Assembly (NCBI GenBank): GCA_030248225.1
Contig: JASANE010009808.1
Coordinates: 32,766-96,765, forward strand
Length of the DNA: 64,000 bases
DNA from: Trileptium ribeirensis
Taxonomy: Eukaryota; Nematoda; Enoplea; Enoplida; Thoracostomopsidae
Direction of reading: 5' to 3'
The notes under the pieces were generated by a model that saw only the letters and a program-made list of their open reading frames with translations, made no database searches and was not told the DNA's origin. Positions 31,686 to 44,935 of this stretch are shown here, piece after piece. Positions within the stretch are counted from its first letter, which is position 1. Each line of letters begins with the position of its first letter. The position numbers were made by a program, and so were the translations under genes.

Positions 31686-34600
31686 ATTCTAATTGATTCA
31701 GTTTGGTTCTTTTGACCAGAAACTGATTTTATATTCATGTGAATTCAATTGTTTTCACTAAATTTTATTTGAGTTTAGACAAATACATTTTGTATGACTA
31801 GAATCCGATTCATTTTGATGAATTGAGATCAGCTATTGAAACTAAGAATGAAATCAGATCGAGTCAATTATAAATCAAAGTAAGAAAAGGATATCTTAAA
31901 TTGAATACCAAACTTATTTGCACTGGAATAGTAGTTGAATGTTCGCAACTCAAAGTAATTTTAATTCGAGAATTAAAACATATGGCGTTGCACACTCTCG
32001 TTACACCACTGGTTTGTTAGCTGAATTTCATGAAATCAGAACGAAATATACGATACGGCTCAGAAATTTAGCTTAGCATGATCAACCAAAACAACAAAAC
32101 ATAAATGGAAGATTCGTATTATTTACCTCCGTATATAGTTAGTGCTGGACATTTTTGTTTTTTAGTGTTAAAGTTTTTGTTATGGCTATAAATTTAACTA
32201 GATTCTGCAGAATTCAACCCACCGAACTATAGGCTAAATTATCACATCAGAGCAGACAACATGCATTACAAACATCGGAGTTTATAGAATTTAATAACTA
32301 AAAATATCAAATTCTAAGAAATCATATATATATGCAGTTGGATTATTTTAGAAGTAGTTACCATGATTACAATCTGCAAAGCACCAAGTGCTAAGAGTTA
32401 AATTGTTAAACTCGGCGGAGAATTTACCTATATGCTTCAGATTGGTACAGTTTATAGTCTACTAACATTCGCTCCAATATTGCAGACAAATCGCTTGGTA
32501 TCAATTTGGACTGTTAATCAAGGAACTGAATTGCTTTCTGTAACAAGACTATCTGAGTTTAATGCGTCTACTTAAAATAGTAAAAAGGAAGAGGGAACGT
32601 CAGAAAACACGGAGATTGTCATTCTTTGGAATTGCCTGCACGCAGATTGTTTTTATTTATGATTTCATTGTAGTATATTTTTAATATGGTTTTGAAGGCT
32701 ATAGCCAAGCTTGTTTCAGGAAACCCAGTAGTTTTGTATAAATTTTATAGATCTTGTAGATGCCAAAATTTATAGCAGTGCTAATTTGAATTCCATCCAT
32801 AATATTGCAAGCTGTTAGCAGTCTAATAATTCAAGATTTCTCGAATTGTATGTGGCTAACCACAAAAGTAAATTCTTCTATTATTCTTGGGTTTTGCCAA
32901 CTTTTGCTGTTATTTATCACGTAAGCGTCGTTTCATTTTGGTATTTTGCAGAAAAGCGGAAAGTAAAAAACTTAGATCTGGTAAATGGAATAATAATATT
33001 CATGTTGGGAATGTTATCGTCTGTAAAGTTCTAAGGTAATTTAGTAATTCAATTACAGCTGATATGGAACCCCGTTCCTGCTGTGTTAGCAGTTGGCACA
33101 AGACAGCAGTAGGTTACCCATTGCACAATTCCGTATGTTAGCTTTCAAGCAATTCAGTAGGTTTGTCATCGCCCATCTGTCAGTAAAGCGAAGAGATTTC
33201 GCAAAAAATGATTTTGCAAAGCAATACTTTTATGTTGCGTGCTTAAATGTGTTAATTGTATGTTCCCTGTCTTCGGCAGTCTGGACATTTTTGCATTCCC
33301 AGGCAAGATAATATTTTAGTGTCTAGTGCAAACGAGAATCTGAGGGCTTTTTATAAACGATATCACTGATAAGTTAAAGACCGCATAAGGGCAAATTATA
33401 GCGTTTATTTTTTATAATGGATTAACATGTGAGCAATTGGAACATAGAATAGCAACGCTGCTAAGGCGGTGTTGGCAACTTTAATGATTGAAATTGAAAA
33501 TGACAAAAATACAAACCGAGGCATTTCTGCTCAATAAAATTATGTGGCAAGAAAAGTGCTGCGAAAAGAGGCTTGTTGAGCACAAAAACTAAGCTACGTA
33601 CATACCACAGAGTCTTGAGATGAACGAGTCAGCTCAATCTCAATAAATACAATAGCAGCCCAATAATTTTACTAACACCGTACACCGCACTAATGTAGCA
33701 ATAGCGGAATCATGGACAGCTCTGTACAAGCACTTCCTCGATACAGATCGCAAAATAGTTTGCTCTTCTGGATACGCTATTTGAATCACAGCTGCCAGCC
33801 TATTCTATTTGTTATACCGTGATCAGTCTATAAATATAAAGACTGCTGCAAGAGGTGCTTTGTTTACTTAAAGATACCATCAGAGGAGTAATTAACAGTT
33901 GCTATAACCTGATGTAAACCTAACATTTATCAATAGTTATTATTACCTAGACTGGGATATACTTAAGGGTTAATTAATTCCGCATATGCGAAATCCTAAT
34001 TTTTGCGAAAACTATCGCCCCTCTTCATAACATCGATTAAATGTGCTTGGCTTTGTTCCTATTGCAGTAGTGTAGAAACCCGTCAGAGAAACAACAAATA
34101 TTTGGTTCAATAAATATAATTACCCGCTTCTTGTTTCTGCAATTCATGTTGTAGCTTTTGCGTAGATAGCTCTAGTTGCACACGAAGCCAAAGGGGTAAT
34201 AGCAAATAATATACATATAAATAATGACTGCTGCACCGTTAACGTGCTGGCACAAATATTATAATAGTATATAAATGTAAAAATGAAACGCTTCATGTCA
34301 GCAGAACAATGTATGAATATATATATATGTGTGTGTAGAGCTTGTATATTTATCAGTGTGATTTGTGCTAAACAATAGTCGGCATTTATTGACCATTAAT
34401 GATATGATTGCGTGTCTTTCCAATTGCACAGAGATGAAACACAATCAAATGATCTTCAACGCAGTATTGTAGTAGTTGTCGATGCTGCAAAGTATTCTAA
34501 TAATTGTTGTTTTAGTAGTTAGCAGTGCAAAACGCCCGTAGCGAAGTGTTACTTTTTTCTATAATAAATGGCAAGTTATCAGTTTAGCTTTAAGCTATCA

Positions 34601-37378
34601 TGTCATGCACATCACATTACTGAATATGTAATAGGTTAATGATGTAAAAAAGAATTTTGGAAACTCTTTTTAGTATAATTCATGATTCCATCCAAATGGT
34701 CATGGTCTAGAAATTATTTATCCTGTTGTCGCAGACATGAGAATACTTACACACATGAGAATACTTACACTAGATGTCGTACTGAGTTTGTTACAACACA
34801 AAAACTTTTCACTGTAAAGCCAACACAGCCGGCGACCCCAGATTGAGCCATAGGCTTAGGCTTAGTATAGGAATAATTATACTGGGAGTTGAGCAAAATT
34901 TTTGTCTAGGTCGGCTACAGGACTTGTAATTTACTGTCAATTTTTTAGTATGCTTTTTTCGTGCAAGAACGCCAATGTTGACGTTACAGCGAGTGGCTGT
35001 GACTGCTTAGACTCCTAGTCCCAACAAAATTTTTGATATTACATTGACAAGAAACTAATAACAAGTATAAACGCAAAATTGCATGATTACTTTTTGATTG
35101 CACGAATAGATGTACCATTTACAGTAAGATTGTTTTATTAAAAATTGCAACTACTTAAAATTTCAACCACCTGAAAAAAATTTGTTCTCCTAACAGAACA
35201 AGCTGATTTCTTGTAAACATTGCTCTAAAACAGTCTGACACTGCAATCTCCAGAAAACATAAGGCATCACTCATCATTTTCAAATGTTATTGTGATACAA
35301 TGACAACTGGTAAATTTAATAATTTTAATTTTAAAAGCGAGACGCTTGCCGTAACCAATTTTAACTGACGAGCTGACTGCAGTTGATCTGTAAATTATTT
35401 GATCATATATATTAGCCTAGCCGCCGTGATAACAATTTCTTCAAACTATCGTTTACGTTGATTGCAATGAAAATAAATGAGTTTGAATTATGAAAACGTC
35501 TACTTTTGAACTCGCAGAGAACCGCCGTATAACTGCCATACTATGTGTAGTAAACGCCAGTCGGCGAAGTAGGACAGAACGAGACGGGATGTTTACGCTC
35601 GGCTCGGATACCCTGGCCGACATATTGCGCCGAAACGCCTAGCGTTGGAGTCCGCATTTCTCAACACGGTTCGACTCGAATGATTGAGTTATGCGAATTG
35701 TATATCGCAGTTTCTGTTGCTGGGTACTTTTCCTGCAGTATGAATAATACTATTATCTAGAATGGCAATGATTTTATAAATGTCACACATCATAGTTCAT
35801 TGTCAGGCAAAACAACGAGTTAAGAAATAGTTGGCGAAAAGTATTAAAAAGGTAACTTAGCAATGATAAGTAATCATATGTATTTCACAATTTATAACAG
35901 CAGTCTAGTTTTGACAATGTCCGCACTATGTCAGGTTGGCCGTAATGCTTCTACTGGTAAGGCTGTTTGCAATTTGATGTTAAAATGCTAACAGAAATTA
36001 CCCTTGTGCTACATTATATTTTGCCACATGTATTACTAGCAAAAACCTACAGAATTATAACTTGCAGTATAATTCAAGCAACTTTAAGCAATTATTTCTA
36101 TAATTGTTTTGAAAATATAGTTATGCTCAAACAAAGGTAGCTCATCATTTTGGCTCGAATTTGTGTTTAAATGGAATCAAATTAACATTTTACATTGAAT
36201 TATAGCTTAATTAATAATTATAAAACTGACTTAGTGTAGTTTAGAGTGTAGAAGTTAAGAGTATGACACTTCTCTGTGCTCTGCTGTAAGACCGCGTTGA
36301 ATGACCCGCGTGTTTTCGACCTTACACACAGCTCATTACTGGCGTGTTGACTAATTCTTTTCAGTCTAAACAACGCAAGCAGTTTCTTCATGTCATGGAC
36401 GAAGTGCCGAGCAAAAAATATCATCATTGTTTAAAAAATCTAACAACTTACATGATTTTTGTTCCACTGCTTTCATTTTATTTTGCTTCGGCCGAATTTT
36501 CCTCGATTATTGTGTCCTAATGTGCGCAAGCTAACAATTCCTGCATTCCGTCTAGTCAACGGTAAAGGACACATTGTGCATAAGCATCTTGAATTTGATA
36601 TGAAATACGTCATTACGGATGCATGTTTCCTTGAATGAAGTGTAAAGTTAAAATTTATTGCTCCGTGTTGCGTCGCAATTTAAAGCAATTGTATAACCAA
36701 AATTGCTTGATATGTAACTGCAGAGTATGACACTCTTCAGCTTATGAACTTTTAAGAGAAAAGTATGTCGCAGTGCGTTCCGTGCTGTTCCTCTGCACCA
36801 CACAGAAAGCAATTCAACCATCCTTGAATATGATGACGGAACACTTTTATCCTCTTTACTTGCATTGGGGACTTTTGTTCGCCGACGAAATTCACTGCTG
36901 CAAAATGTTGACTCGCGAAATGTAAGGGGACATCCCGCTTAAAATATTGAAGAAAGACCACACATGGGCAAGGCCTAAAGTCCCAGATGAATTAGCGAAT
37001 GCCACGCGGGAGGCGAGGTTTATCAATGAAGCTAAATGTTTGAAATTTTTCGAAATTTAAATTTTGTAAGCATTCATTTTATCAATTTTGTCCTACCTTT
37101 TGCCAATTTTTTCCCAATTTTACTCAGTTTTTACTCGGTTATGCCGAAAATATGCGCGAGCTGTTTAAAGCGATGGGGTCCAGAGCCTCAGGCAGGAGGG
37201 GTCAGGATACGTCCCAAGCAGTATCGGATCCGCAGAGGGATAATACCCCTTTCCTTATGCGCATGTATGAAGAAAGATGTAATATATCCCGATGAACAGC
37301 AGAGGCGACAACTTGAAACTTATCGCGATACAATTTCGATTGGCTGTGCTCAAACTTGATGGCGTCGTACTCTTCAGC
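31686..37378. other. No gene recognised
   Basis: AT-rich sequence with short microsatellite (tatatatatgtgtgtg near 34318) and a small GC-richer patch at 35520-35690. Open frames such as 32846-33034, 33093-33311, 36752-36961 and 37036-37359 lack any motif I recognise. The last ends just before the BEL LTR; it is somewhat GC-rich and might be a remnant of another element. Confidence 0.35.
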
Positions 37379-37622
37379 TGTAAATAATTAACCCGCTTTT
37401 AATCCACTCCGAAACAACTATCCGACATTTGAAATAATATCACTCTCAAAATAGATGTCCATAAAAAGCTTGAAGCATACGGATTAACGTTACAAAACTA
37501 ACAATCCGAACTAACGCATGAACTTAACTTAGCTATTACGATCAACCTGTCTGATTTACATATAGTCAATTGAATAATCTTCGATTGTATATTATCTTGA
37601 ATCAATTCAAAAGTGTTTGACA
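37379..37622 (-). repeat. BEL 3' LTR
   Basis: 244 bp, tg...ca on the + strand (minus strand begins TGTCAAACAC and ends TTTACA). It matches 49256-49462 plus 52383-52421 along its whole length, in the same orientation. The inner edge is followed on the minus-strand upstream side by a purine-rich tract. Confidence 0.85.
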
Positions 37623-37630
37623 CTCCTGCC
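37623..37630 (-). promoter_or_regulatory. Possible polypurine tract of the BEL element
   Basis: On the minus strand GGCAGGAG directly precedes the TGTC start of the 3' LTR, the place where LTR retrotransposons prime plus-strand synthesis. It is short and not pure purine, so support is mainly positional. Confidence 0.45.
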
Positions 37631-37639
37631 AAACAAAGC

Positions 37640-38830
37640 CGACGAATTGCGAGCGAAAATTTACTCGCCGAAATTAGTTAATGATGCCGTGTGAATATCA
37701 CACGAAAAACATCCCGCCGCTATTTAATGGCGTTTGAAATACCCACGGAATGTTTAATCTATACCCATAGCGCCCCGGTTACAATGTTGTCGACATTGTG
37801 AATTGAGCGTCTGACGACATGCGAAATAGGCGCATGATAACAGGCGTGTGAAACGCACACAGAAAATGTTGTCACCGGCGACTTTGCATGAATTCCACAC
37901 TAGAATTAGACGAATCGCCCTCTATGATCGCGAAAAATGGAGCGTTGTTGCCGTGTCATCATAAATGGGATGGATTTGATCGCAGGTGCCCTGGTTGCCA
38001 ACTTCAAGATCAGCTTTCGGAATCAGAAATGGTTAAGGTGGAACTGGTCGAAGTCGAATACGTTGCCGCCTTGCTGGCCATAGACCACGAATGGGCATCC
38101 GTTTTGATTCGACCAGTTGAGGCGCCGAATGCCAGATATTGCCAAACAGTTTCTGTTAGATCCATAAGGACTATTTTGCAACCGTTGGCACATTGGGGTG
38201 CGGTACCGGTAGACTAACGTTGACCCGCAGAGCAGGCAGCTGCTGCAGCTGCGCCTGTAGAAACTACTACTTTTGGTTCCACGAATTACGACGCGTTGAC
38301 TTCGGCCGCAGCGTATCATTGACCCGCAAGAGACGATGATCATATGAAGGGATACCGGCTTGATTTGAAGATGCTGAGCCGCTTGGACCAACGAAAAGAA
38401 TGTGCCGCTCGAAACCGAGACTACTTGACCGCCCACTATCCCACATTTGGCGAGCTCGGCTGTCGGCTTGTAGCAAGACAGACCTTTGGTATGGCGGGTT
38501 GAGGTTTAGGCTGCCGTGCATATAGATTTAAGGATTTAGATTACCGGCAAGATAACGGACAATGAGATCCTCGAGACATTCACCGAAACTATTAAAGCCG
38601 GGTGAAGTTATTGCCGGCAGTTGTGCCTGACGAAAGCCTGTGGTCCAAACGCATTCATGGCTAGAAGACGACACCAAATGCTCTAGCTCCAGAGGTTTGT
38701 CAACCGATTCTACGGCAGCAACGAAGGCTTCAAGGAACGGACTTGATTGATGCCGCTGTTGACGGAGCATTATGTCGATGTAGATATGTCGCGCGCGAAA
38801 TAGCCATTCTGGATGGATAATGCCGCGTTC
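37640..38830. pseudogene. Unidentified coding-like remnant inside the BEL element
   Basis: This GC-richer stretch has open frames on both strands. On the + strand 37888-38217 (109 codons) has a Cys/His cluster (CHH...CPGC) and an acidic, hydrophobic tail; 38343-38500 reads on as a second charged segment (YRLDLKMLSRLDQRKECAAR). On the minus strand 38528-38770 and 38023-38436 are also open. I recognise no family in either. Its place, between BEL integrase and 3' LTR, would suit an extra BEL ORF (minus) or a fragment of a further inserted element (plus). No choice is possible from sequence alone. Confidence 0.4.
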
Positions 38831-38837
38831 ACTTTAA

Positions 38838-39185
38838 GTTGCGTGCAGCGACTGCACACCGCGTAACAAATTCAACAGTTTTGCCACGAACAGCAAATTG
38901 TGATTGTGGCAATTCTTTATCTCTGCCTCGAAAACGTGGCATGCTGTTTAAGACCTAACCAATAGTAATCACACAGCGTGGTGTCGCAACGTTATTCTAC
39001 TGCCACGTTTTCGTGGCAATGGCCACACGCCGTCGTGGCTTTAGTGCAGCAACGATACGTTGTCGATTTGTTAAAGCACTGCCACGCTGTGGCTTTGTTG
39101 GTACAGTAAATAACCACACGCTCTTACTTCAGTAAGTCAATACCAATACACGCACCGAGGTCCGAAGTTCAAGGATGTAGATGGG
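38838..39185 (+). repeat. Left terminal inverted repeat with GCCACG/CGTGGC motifs
   Basis: Matches the reverse complement of 42388-42755. It contains GCCACG or CGTGGC at 38883, 38935, 39002, 39012, 39034 and 39081, including a perfect hairpin tgccacg-tttt-cgtggca at 39001-39018. Clustered subterminal motifs of this kind are commonly transposase-binding sites. Confidence 0.75.
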
Positions 39186-42100
39186 TCCTCAGGTGAAGGC
39201 CTTGGGCCTTCCAGGGTGGGTTAATAGGTGGGCGGGGGAAGGACTTCGGGGGTGAGGCCACATATATGGTCGGATCCTGCGGCTCTGTCGACGGGAGGAA
39301 GGTTGGACCGCCTGCCAAAGCAGAGGGGTGGCAAAGCCCTTAGGAGGGGTGGAAGCCTCTGGGGTTAACACCTCAATGAGTATGTATGGTAATAACATGC
39401 TATGGCTTTGGTAGTGCAACGACACACCGTGTCGTCGGGACAGAGTAACGTGCATGCTATGGATGCCGAAGCACGATGGCTTGGAAGATGTTGGTAATAG
39501 AAATGCAAACATGGCCACGCTGTAAACTCCATTAATCATTATTTGATTCGACGTAGTCTATCTATGCATATTCGATAGCTGTATTTTATGACTCAATCGT
39601 TTCAGCTGCATAACCCATGCACATTCACAGTTTAAAACTGTGATTGATATTTCTTTAAATGATCGTTAGCTACCAAATTTCATCTATATAAACAATTTTG
39701 TTACCATTTTGACCATATATCAAGACATAATCCATGAAGTGTCAAAAAGTGGCTCAGGCTTACTTCGTTGGGCGGTTAAATTACCTAACAAACAATTTTA
39801 TTTCAATTAATGTTTTCAAGATACCAGCGCAACCAGACGATTTTCTCGCTTTCTCCGAATAAGCGTGACGTAAACAAGTCGTAAAGAACTCGAAAACCTT
39901 CAAGACACAGACTCCGTTGCTTAAAAAAGTCACCGCATACTGCGTGTCACAGAAGTTAACTAGACGTTATGCCGTTCCCGATGTACTTAGTCACATATCA
40001 CAAACTGGTAGGCACAAATGAGGCTGAGAGGCGTGACGTTACAACTCTAAAAAGAATGGCTTAGTGCTGGGGTTTGGGGGTGGTAGCCCCGGCTTAGTCA
40101 TAGGCTTGTCATAGCTTGGAGGCCACTATAGGGACCTTAGCTTTGAGACTAAGGCTCACGCTTAATTTATTGAGAATGGCACAATCTTCACATAGCGTAC
40201 ACATGTCGGCTTAAATTTTGGTATACTGTCCATAGAGAATTCGCTCCAATATTTATATATGCTGTAGTCGATGATAAGACATTTGTGTCGTCTTTGTTGC
40301 TTTACTTGGCTTATAATTAAAAGCAACCCGCTCTATTACATTTTAATTTGTACGGTGTAAAAGACCAAAATTTGTTACAAAATTATTGTTACAATTTAAA
40401 TTTCTGTAGACTGTCATTTGTCATCGGAGACAGACGCTGCCACACCACAGGGGAACATTTATACGCAGCGAACCTAGCCTCTGTCTACTGTTGTGCACAT
40501 TTCAATGAGTTATAGGCGTTTATCTTAAATGGCCCACATTACACACAAACCCTTCAACTTCAATTTATGTTGCTGTGATATGCTATATATCAGAGAAATG
40601 TGTCTTCTGGTGAATATAACAATATTATATATAAAGTGTATTCAATTACAATATTACATAATATTCATGTTCCGACTAATATATAATTGTATATCTCAAC
40701 TGCAAATTTCCTTATTTTACTATTCATTTGAGGCGATAATTTAGGTGGCTGGGCTCTAGAGCCGACCCGAGCCTGCCATGATGTCTAAAAAACCGAGTGC
40801 AGTATATGCAGCCGTTGAGAATTTTATGGCTATGCCCATGATGTCTCCATAGATTTGACAATGAAGATATGTGATAATAGAGTATCTTTTGCAAACAACG
40901 ATTGCGCCCAATTTCAGCCATGATGATAGTGAGACACGCCTGGCTAACTGGTTAGTAACTAAATCTTGAAACAATACCGAAAATAGAAAAATTTCGGCTC
41001 ACCATTAAGACATGTTTTAGAATATTCATAGGCGCCGCCAACTGATACTCCTAGGCTATGTTCACCATTCCATAAACGCTTTGCGCTCCTGCGTCAACCC
41101 AATCATAACAAAAATTTAAAGCAAAATGGCGAAATTATGAGGAAATGTTATGGAAAATTTTTCCCCTTGGGCTACCGGCCACCGGCATTATCTACCCTAT
41201 AAGCTAAGCCAATGAAAAAAGAGTAAATATGCCTACATCTGTTTGCTTACTAAAGTATGGTCTGTGCTGTTCTAAAGCATACATACTAATGTGGGAATAG
41301 AGACATTATTCCCTGAGGCGTGAACCCCTAGCAGGTGCCCTAACCCTGGCGCCGCCGCAGGCACCGAAGTAATAGGTACTATGCCGCCCATACCCTCGAA
41401 GGCAGACCCCCTTACTGCTAACATGGTTACTATCCTGGGCCCTAAGACCGCTTAAGTATGTATAATTTAAATATTCACTATAGTGCAACTCGTTTTGTTT
41501 AAAAGTATATTTTGTGCAACTATATTCGGAGATTAGACAAAAATAGGTAATACACATATTCGCAAAAGTACATATTGGTTAATTATTTTACCGTTGGGTA
41601 AAAAATACAAACAATTTTAAGAAGATTATGCTTTACCTATCTGCTAGGAGTAAGGATTTTGGATTACTGGCCTTATCACGCGTATGTCGACACCAGGTTA
41701 CAAACGTGTTTGGTCAAGCAGTTTGTATGCCTGTTGGTTTCTTGAAAAATGACCGGGCGTGCTAAATTAAATATTACTAAAGGTAAAGCTTTGCCGAAAC
41801 TTTAAATTTAAATCCATTTTCACGTCTAGTGAATGATACAGGAGAGGATTTTGGTTTACAGCCTGCATTGCTACGTGCTTCACGCTGAGCAGGCCGGCTC
41901 CCGACTACAAAAGAGCATGGCCGTATCTTTTTCTGATCATAACAGAATTCTATTTGATGCATTTTTAAGCACATAACAGTGGGTCTTTTCGGACAAAACG
42001 CAGCTGCAACCAACAAGCTGTATAAATAATTCGGTATAATTTGTGATGCTAATATTAACAATGTAGGTTTACCAAATGATTCCATCAGTGAATTCATTAT

Positions 42101-42387
42101 ATTGACCTCAGGGTACTTTGTCACTATGATAGACGTAGCAAATGCACAACTATTTCCATTTCGCTCAGTTTAAAGCTCCGACTGAAAAGTAATTACTGTA
42201 TCACAGTTTCGATTTATCGCTGAAATCTAACAACTGCTTCTCCACGAAGCCAATGTATTTATTATTTTCTGTCCTTTTGTTTCCCGAGTTTGTAACAGTG
42301 ATGTGTTTGCTAGTGGTGGAAAAGGACTGGGTTTGCCCTGGGTGTCCGGACTACTATTGGTGTTGTCCATACCACAGTGCTGTCCAA

Positions 42388-42755
42388 ACCACAACACTAC
42401 TTCCTTAAACTTTGGACCAAGGTGAATGTATCGGTAACAGCTTACCGAAGTAACAGGATGAGGTTACTTGTTTTCTCAACAAAGCCACAACGTGGTAGTG
42501 CTTTAGCAAAGTCGCAACGTATCGTTGCTGCGCCAAAGCCACGACAACATGTGGCTATGTATATGCCATTGCCACGGAAACGTCGCAGTAGAAAAACATT
42601 TCCACGCCACGCTGTGTAGTTACTAATGTTTCGGTCTCAAACAGCATGGAATTGCATAAGTTCGTGGCAGAAATAAAGAATTGCCTCAATCACAATTTGC
42701 AAATCATGGCAAAATTGTTTCACTTGTGACACGGTGTGCGCTCGCTGCACGCAAC
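42388..42755 (-). repeat. Right terminal inverted repeat
   Basis: Reverse complement partner of 38838-39185. Shared blocks (minus strand) include GTTGCGTGCAGCG, aaattgtgattg, gcaattcttta, catgctgttt, gcagcaacgatacgttg, ggctttgttg and ttacttc-gtaag. Some of the GCCACG motifs are decayed here. Confidence 0.75.
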
Positions 42756-43149
42756 TTAATGTAAACTTGGAATAATGACTCCGCTTGTAGCAACCCATTC
42801 CTTGATCTCAGCCGGGTGTCGCTCCAATCGGCTGTTTGTTTGCAATGTTTCGGCGGTGTCGTCATGTCCGCATCGGAAAAGCGCCGGGTACCACCGAATC
42901 TTTCCAATCGACGACATTTTGCGACCATGAAACGACAATTTTGGATTGTTGGGGTACAGATGCGAGAGTCGATGATTGGTGGTGATCAAGATGTGCATGT
43001 TGGATAGCCTATACATAATGTTTACTATTGCAATTGTAGATGATTTCGCTGGTTTCGGGATATCAGATAAGCAGCGAAAACCGCACTCCCAAATTTATAT
43101 CCTAATGGACTGAGGGGGACTATCCACCCACAATTTTACAGAGTCGTTT
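42756..43149 (-). other. Unassigned sequence between integrase end and TTAA element
   Basis: On the minus strand an open frame (43016-42756) ends KEWVATSGVIIPSLH just at the TTAA site, and looks coding-like. If the TTAA element is removed, this stretch becomes continuous with 37640-38830. I cannot identify it. Confidence 0.4.
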
Positions 43150-44699
43150 TATAGTTGAATAAATTATAGTTCCTCCGAACCCTCAGAAGACGATTCGCTT
43201 TGTCGGTAATTATCTGAACTCTTTTTACTTTTCTCTGTTGTCGCTCGTACGGCCTTCCGCCTTGGTCGATTGTCTACACCTCTTGCTTGAGATGGGACAT
43301 CGGGGTCGCCACCCTCACCAGAGCGCTATGCCCTGAGCTCTAGAGGGTAAAGTAATCGTATGGGGCGGGATATGGTCCTTTTATTAGCTAATTGTATAAC
43401 TGCGGATCTTGCTTTGCTAACTGGAAACGATTATTGAGTTTCACAATACGCCCGAGCTTTCATTGATTACGAGGAAGATTGAGCTTAATATACAGAAATG
43501 ATCCTATATCAGGCTTAGCGTCGCTCACGTTTCGTTGTCCGAGTCATACAATTGACGTCTTAAGGGTTGGCAAGTACGGAGTACGCCAAAATCTGTCCAA
43601 AATAGACTCCGTCCACCGCCACAAGCGTATCAGTTTTTATGCTTTTGAGCACACTAGCTTGCAGTCATCCTGATCAATTTGAATGATGGTAGACTACAGC
43701 GTGAACCACCGGTGAAATGCTCCGGTGATAATGGCGGTGTCGATAAATCGGCTTCGGGGTACACGAGCGGCCACGAATTTACTACTCTCATGACTGCACA
43801 TGTAATGGTTTGTATTTGGCCCAGGGACACACATTGGAAGTTCAGCGAGTTTTCAATGCCTCATTTACCACCCCGACCAAACGTTCATAAAATCCGCCCA
43901 TCCGGGGCACGAACTCTTATTGATGAACCTCCACTGAATTCCTTCAGTCGTAGATCGCTGTTCGACAGCTTGACTAGGCACACATCTCGCCAGAGCTGAT
44001 CGAATGTGGCGTTAGCCGCTATGAACTATTTCGCGTTGTTCGAAACGACCATCGACGATTTGCCGTAAATGTCGCCGAATACACATCAGGAAGTGTTCCG
44101 TCGACATTTGCTCCACGATCTCTAGATGCAACGCACGCACCACCGCAAAGGTAAAGAGGCAGATTCATACTTTGATCCGCGGTTCGCCTTGGTGCTTTGG
44201 AACGATATACAGTGGACCTAAGTTGTCGACGCCGACAATGGAAAATGACCTTTGCCTGGTGACGCGAACCTCCGGTAGGTCGGGTATTGGTGGCTATCAA
44301 AACGGCCCTCCGAGCTAGCGTTTACAGTTATAACACCCTCTGAGTTCACGCTTTATTTATGGGCGTCCTGTGGATTATCCAGTACTGATATAGTATTTGT
44401 GATAGTGTGTGCGCCACGCCAGTGTGAAGCAGCCACTCATGGGTGTCTGTTATTATCAAGTCGGTATATCGATCATTCTTGGGCAGTAGAATCGGATGCT
44501 TCGCTTCATTGTTGACATCAGCAAATCGCAACCGACCACGGCATCGAAGTAGTTCATCAGTACCGATGAAGTCGTCCAACTGTTCGATCTTCGCCGTTGA
44601 TGGTATATCAGCATCGGAGCGCAACATGTCGCCAAAGTGCTGTAGCTGGACTTGACCATCCCACCACCGCTGTGCCTTGGACAATTCCGCAACAGTCAA
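43150..44699 (-). pseudogene. BEL integrase, broken
   Basis: The 44699-44346 segment carries the integrase zinc-binding region: a conserved RCRGRLRFA start, ILLPKNDRYTDLIITDTHEW with two His residues, and GVAHTLSQI. Downstream, frames shift repeatedly. The segment around 43680-44000 is the C-terminal catalytic region read backwards by the + strand frames; the tail near 43200-43330 is basic. Its position after RNase H is that expected of BEL pol. Frameshifts and stops make it non-functional. Confidence 0.75.
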
Positions 44700-44935
44700 C
44701 TCGCCTGGCTTGCGCCAACTTGTCCAAGCGTTACCGAATTAACCGCATCACACAGCTGGTAACCCGTAATAGACGAGTGAGCCGAGAAAACTGCTGGATG
44801 TCGATACATACGGCACGGCGGTGCCTGTGCCTAAAAACACTGGATTTGGCACGTCGCCCTGGACGTCCGACACATCATCTGATGAATCCATCACGCTGAT
44901 GTCACTGTTGTCCGGCTACGAACTGACGTAGTCGG

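Larger units (their letters stand above)
38838..42755. mobile_element. TTAA-flanked DNA transposon, about 3.9 kb, long TIRs
   Basis: Both ends read GTTGCGTGCAGCG inward and are flanked by ttaa (38834-38837 and 42756-42759), the target duplication made by piggyBac, Kolobok and Sola3-type transposases. Terminal inverted repeats are about 350 bp each, diverged by perhaps 20-25 percent. The interior (39190-42385) has no transposase-like frame; open frames at 39189-39539 and 41777-42124 show no motif. It is therefore likely non-autonomous or gutted. The superfamily cannot be fixed without the transposase; the piggyBac CCC-type terminus is absent. Confidence 0.7.

Noticed and set aside
36218..37359. 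Genes at 36218-36427, 36752-36961 and 37036-37359
   Set aside because: No motif, no splice context and unremarkable codon use. The last may be transposon debris, but I cannot support it.
40529..42124. Transposase gene within the TTAA-flanked element
   Set aside because: Open frames are short, AT-rich and without catalytic motifs; the interior appears non-coding.
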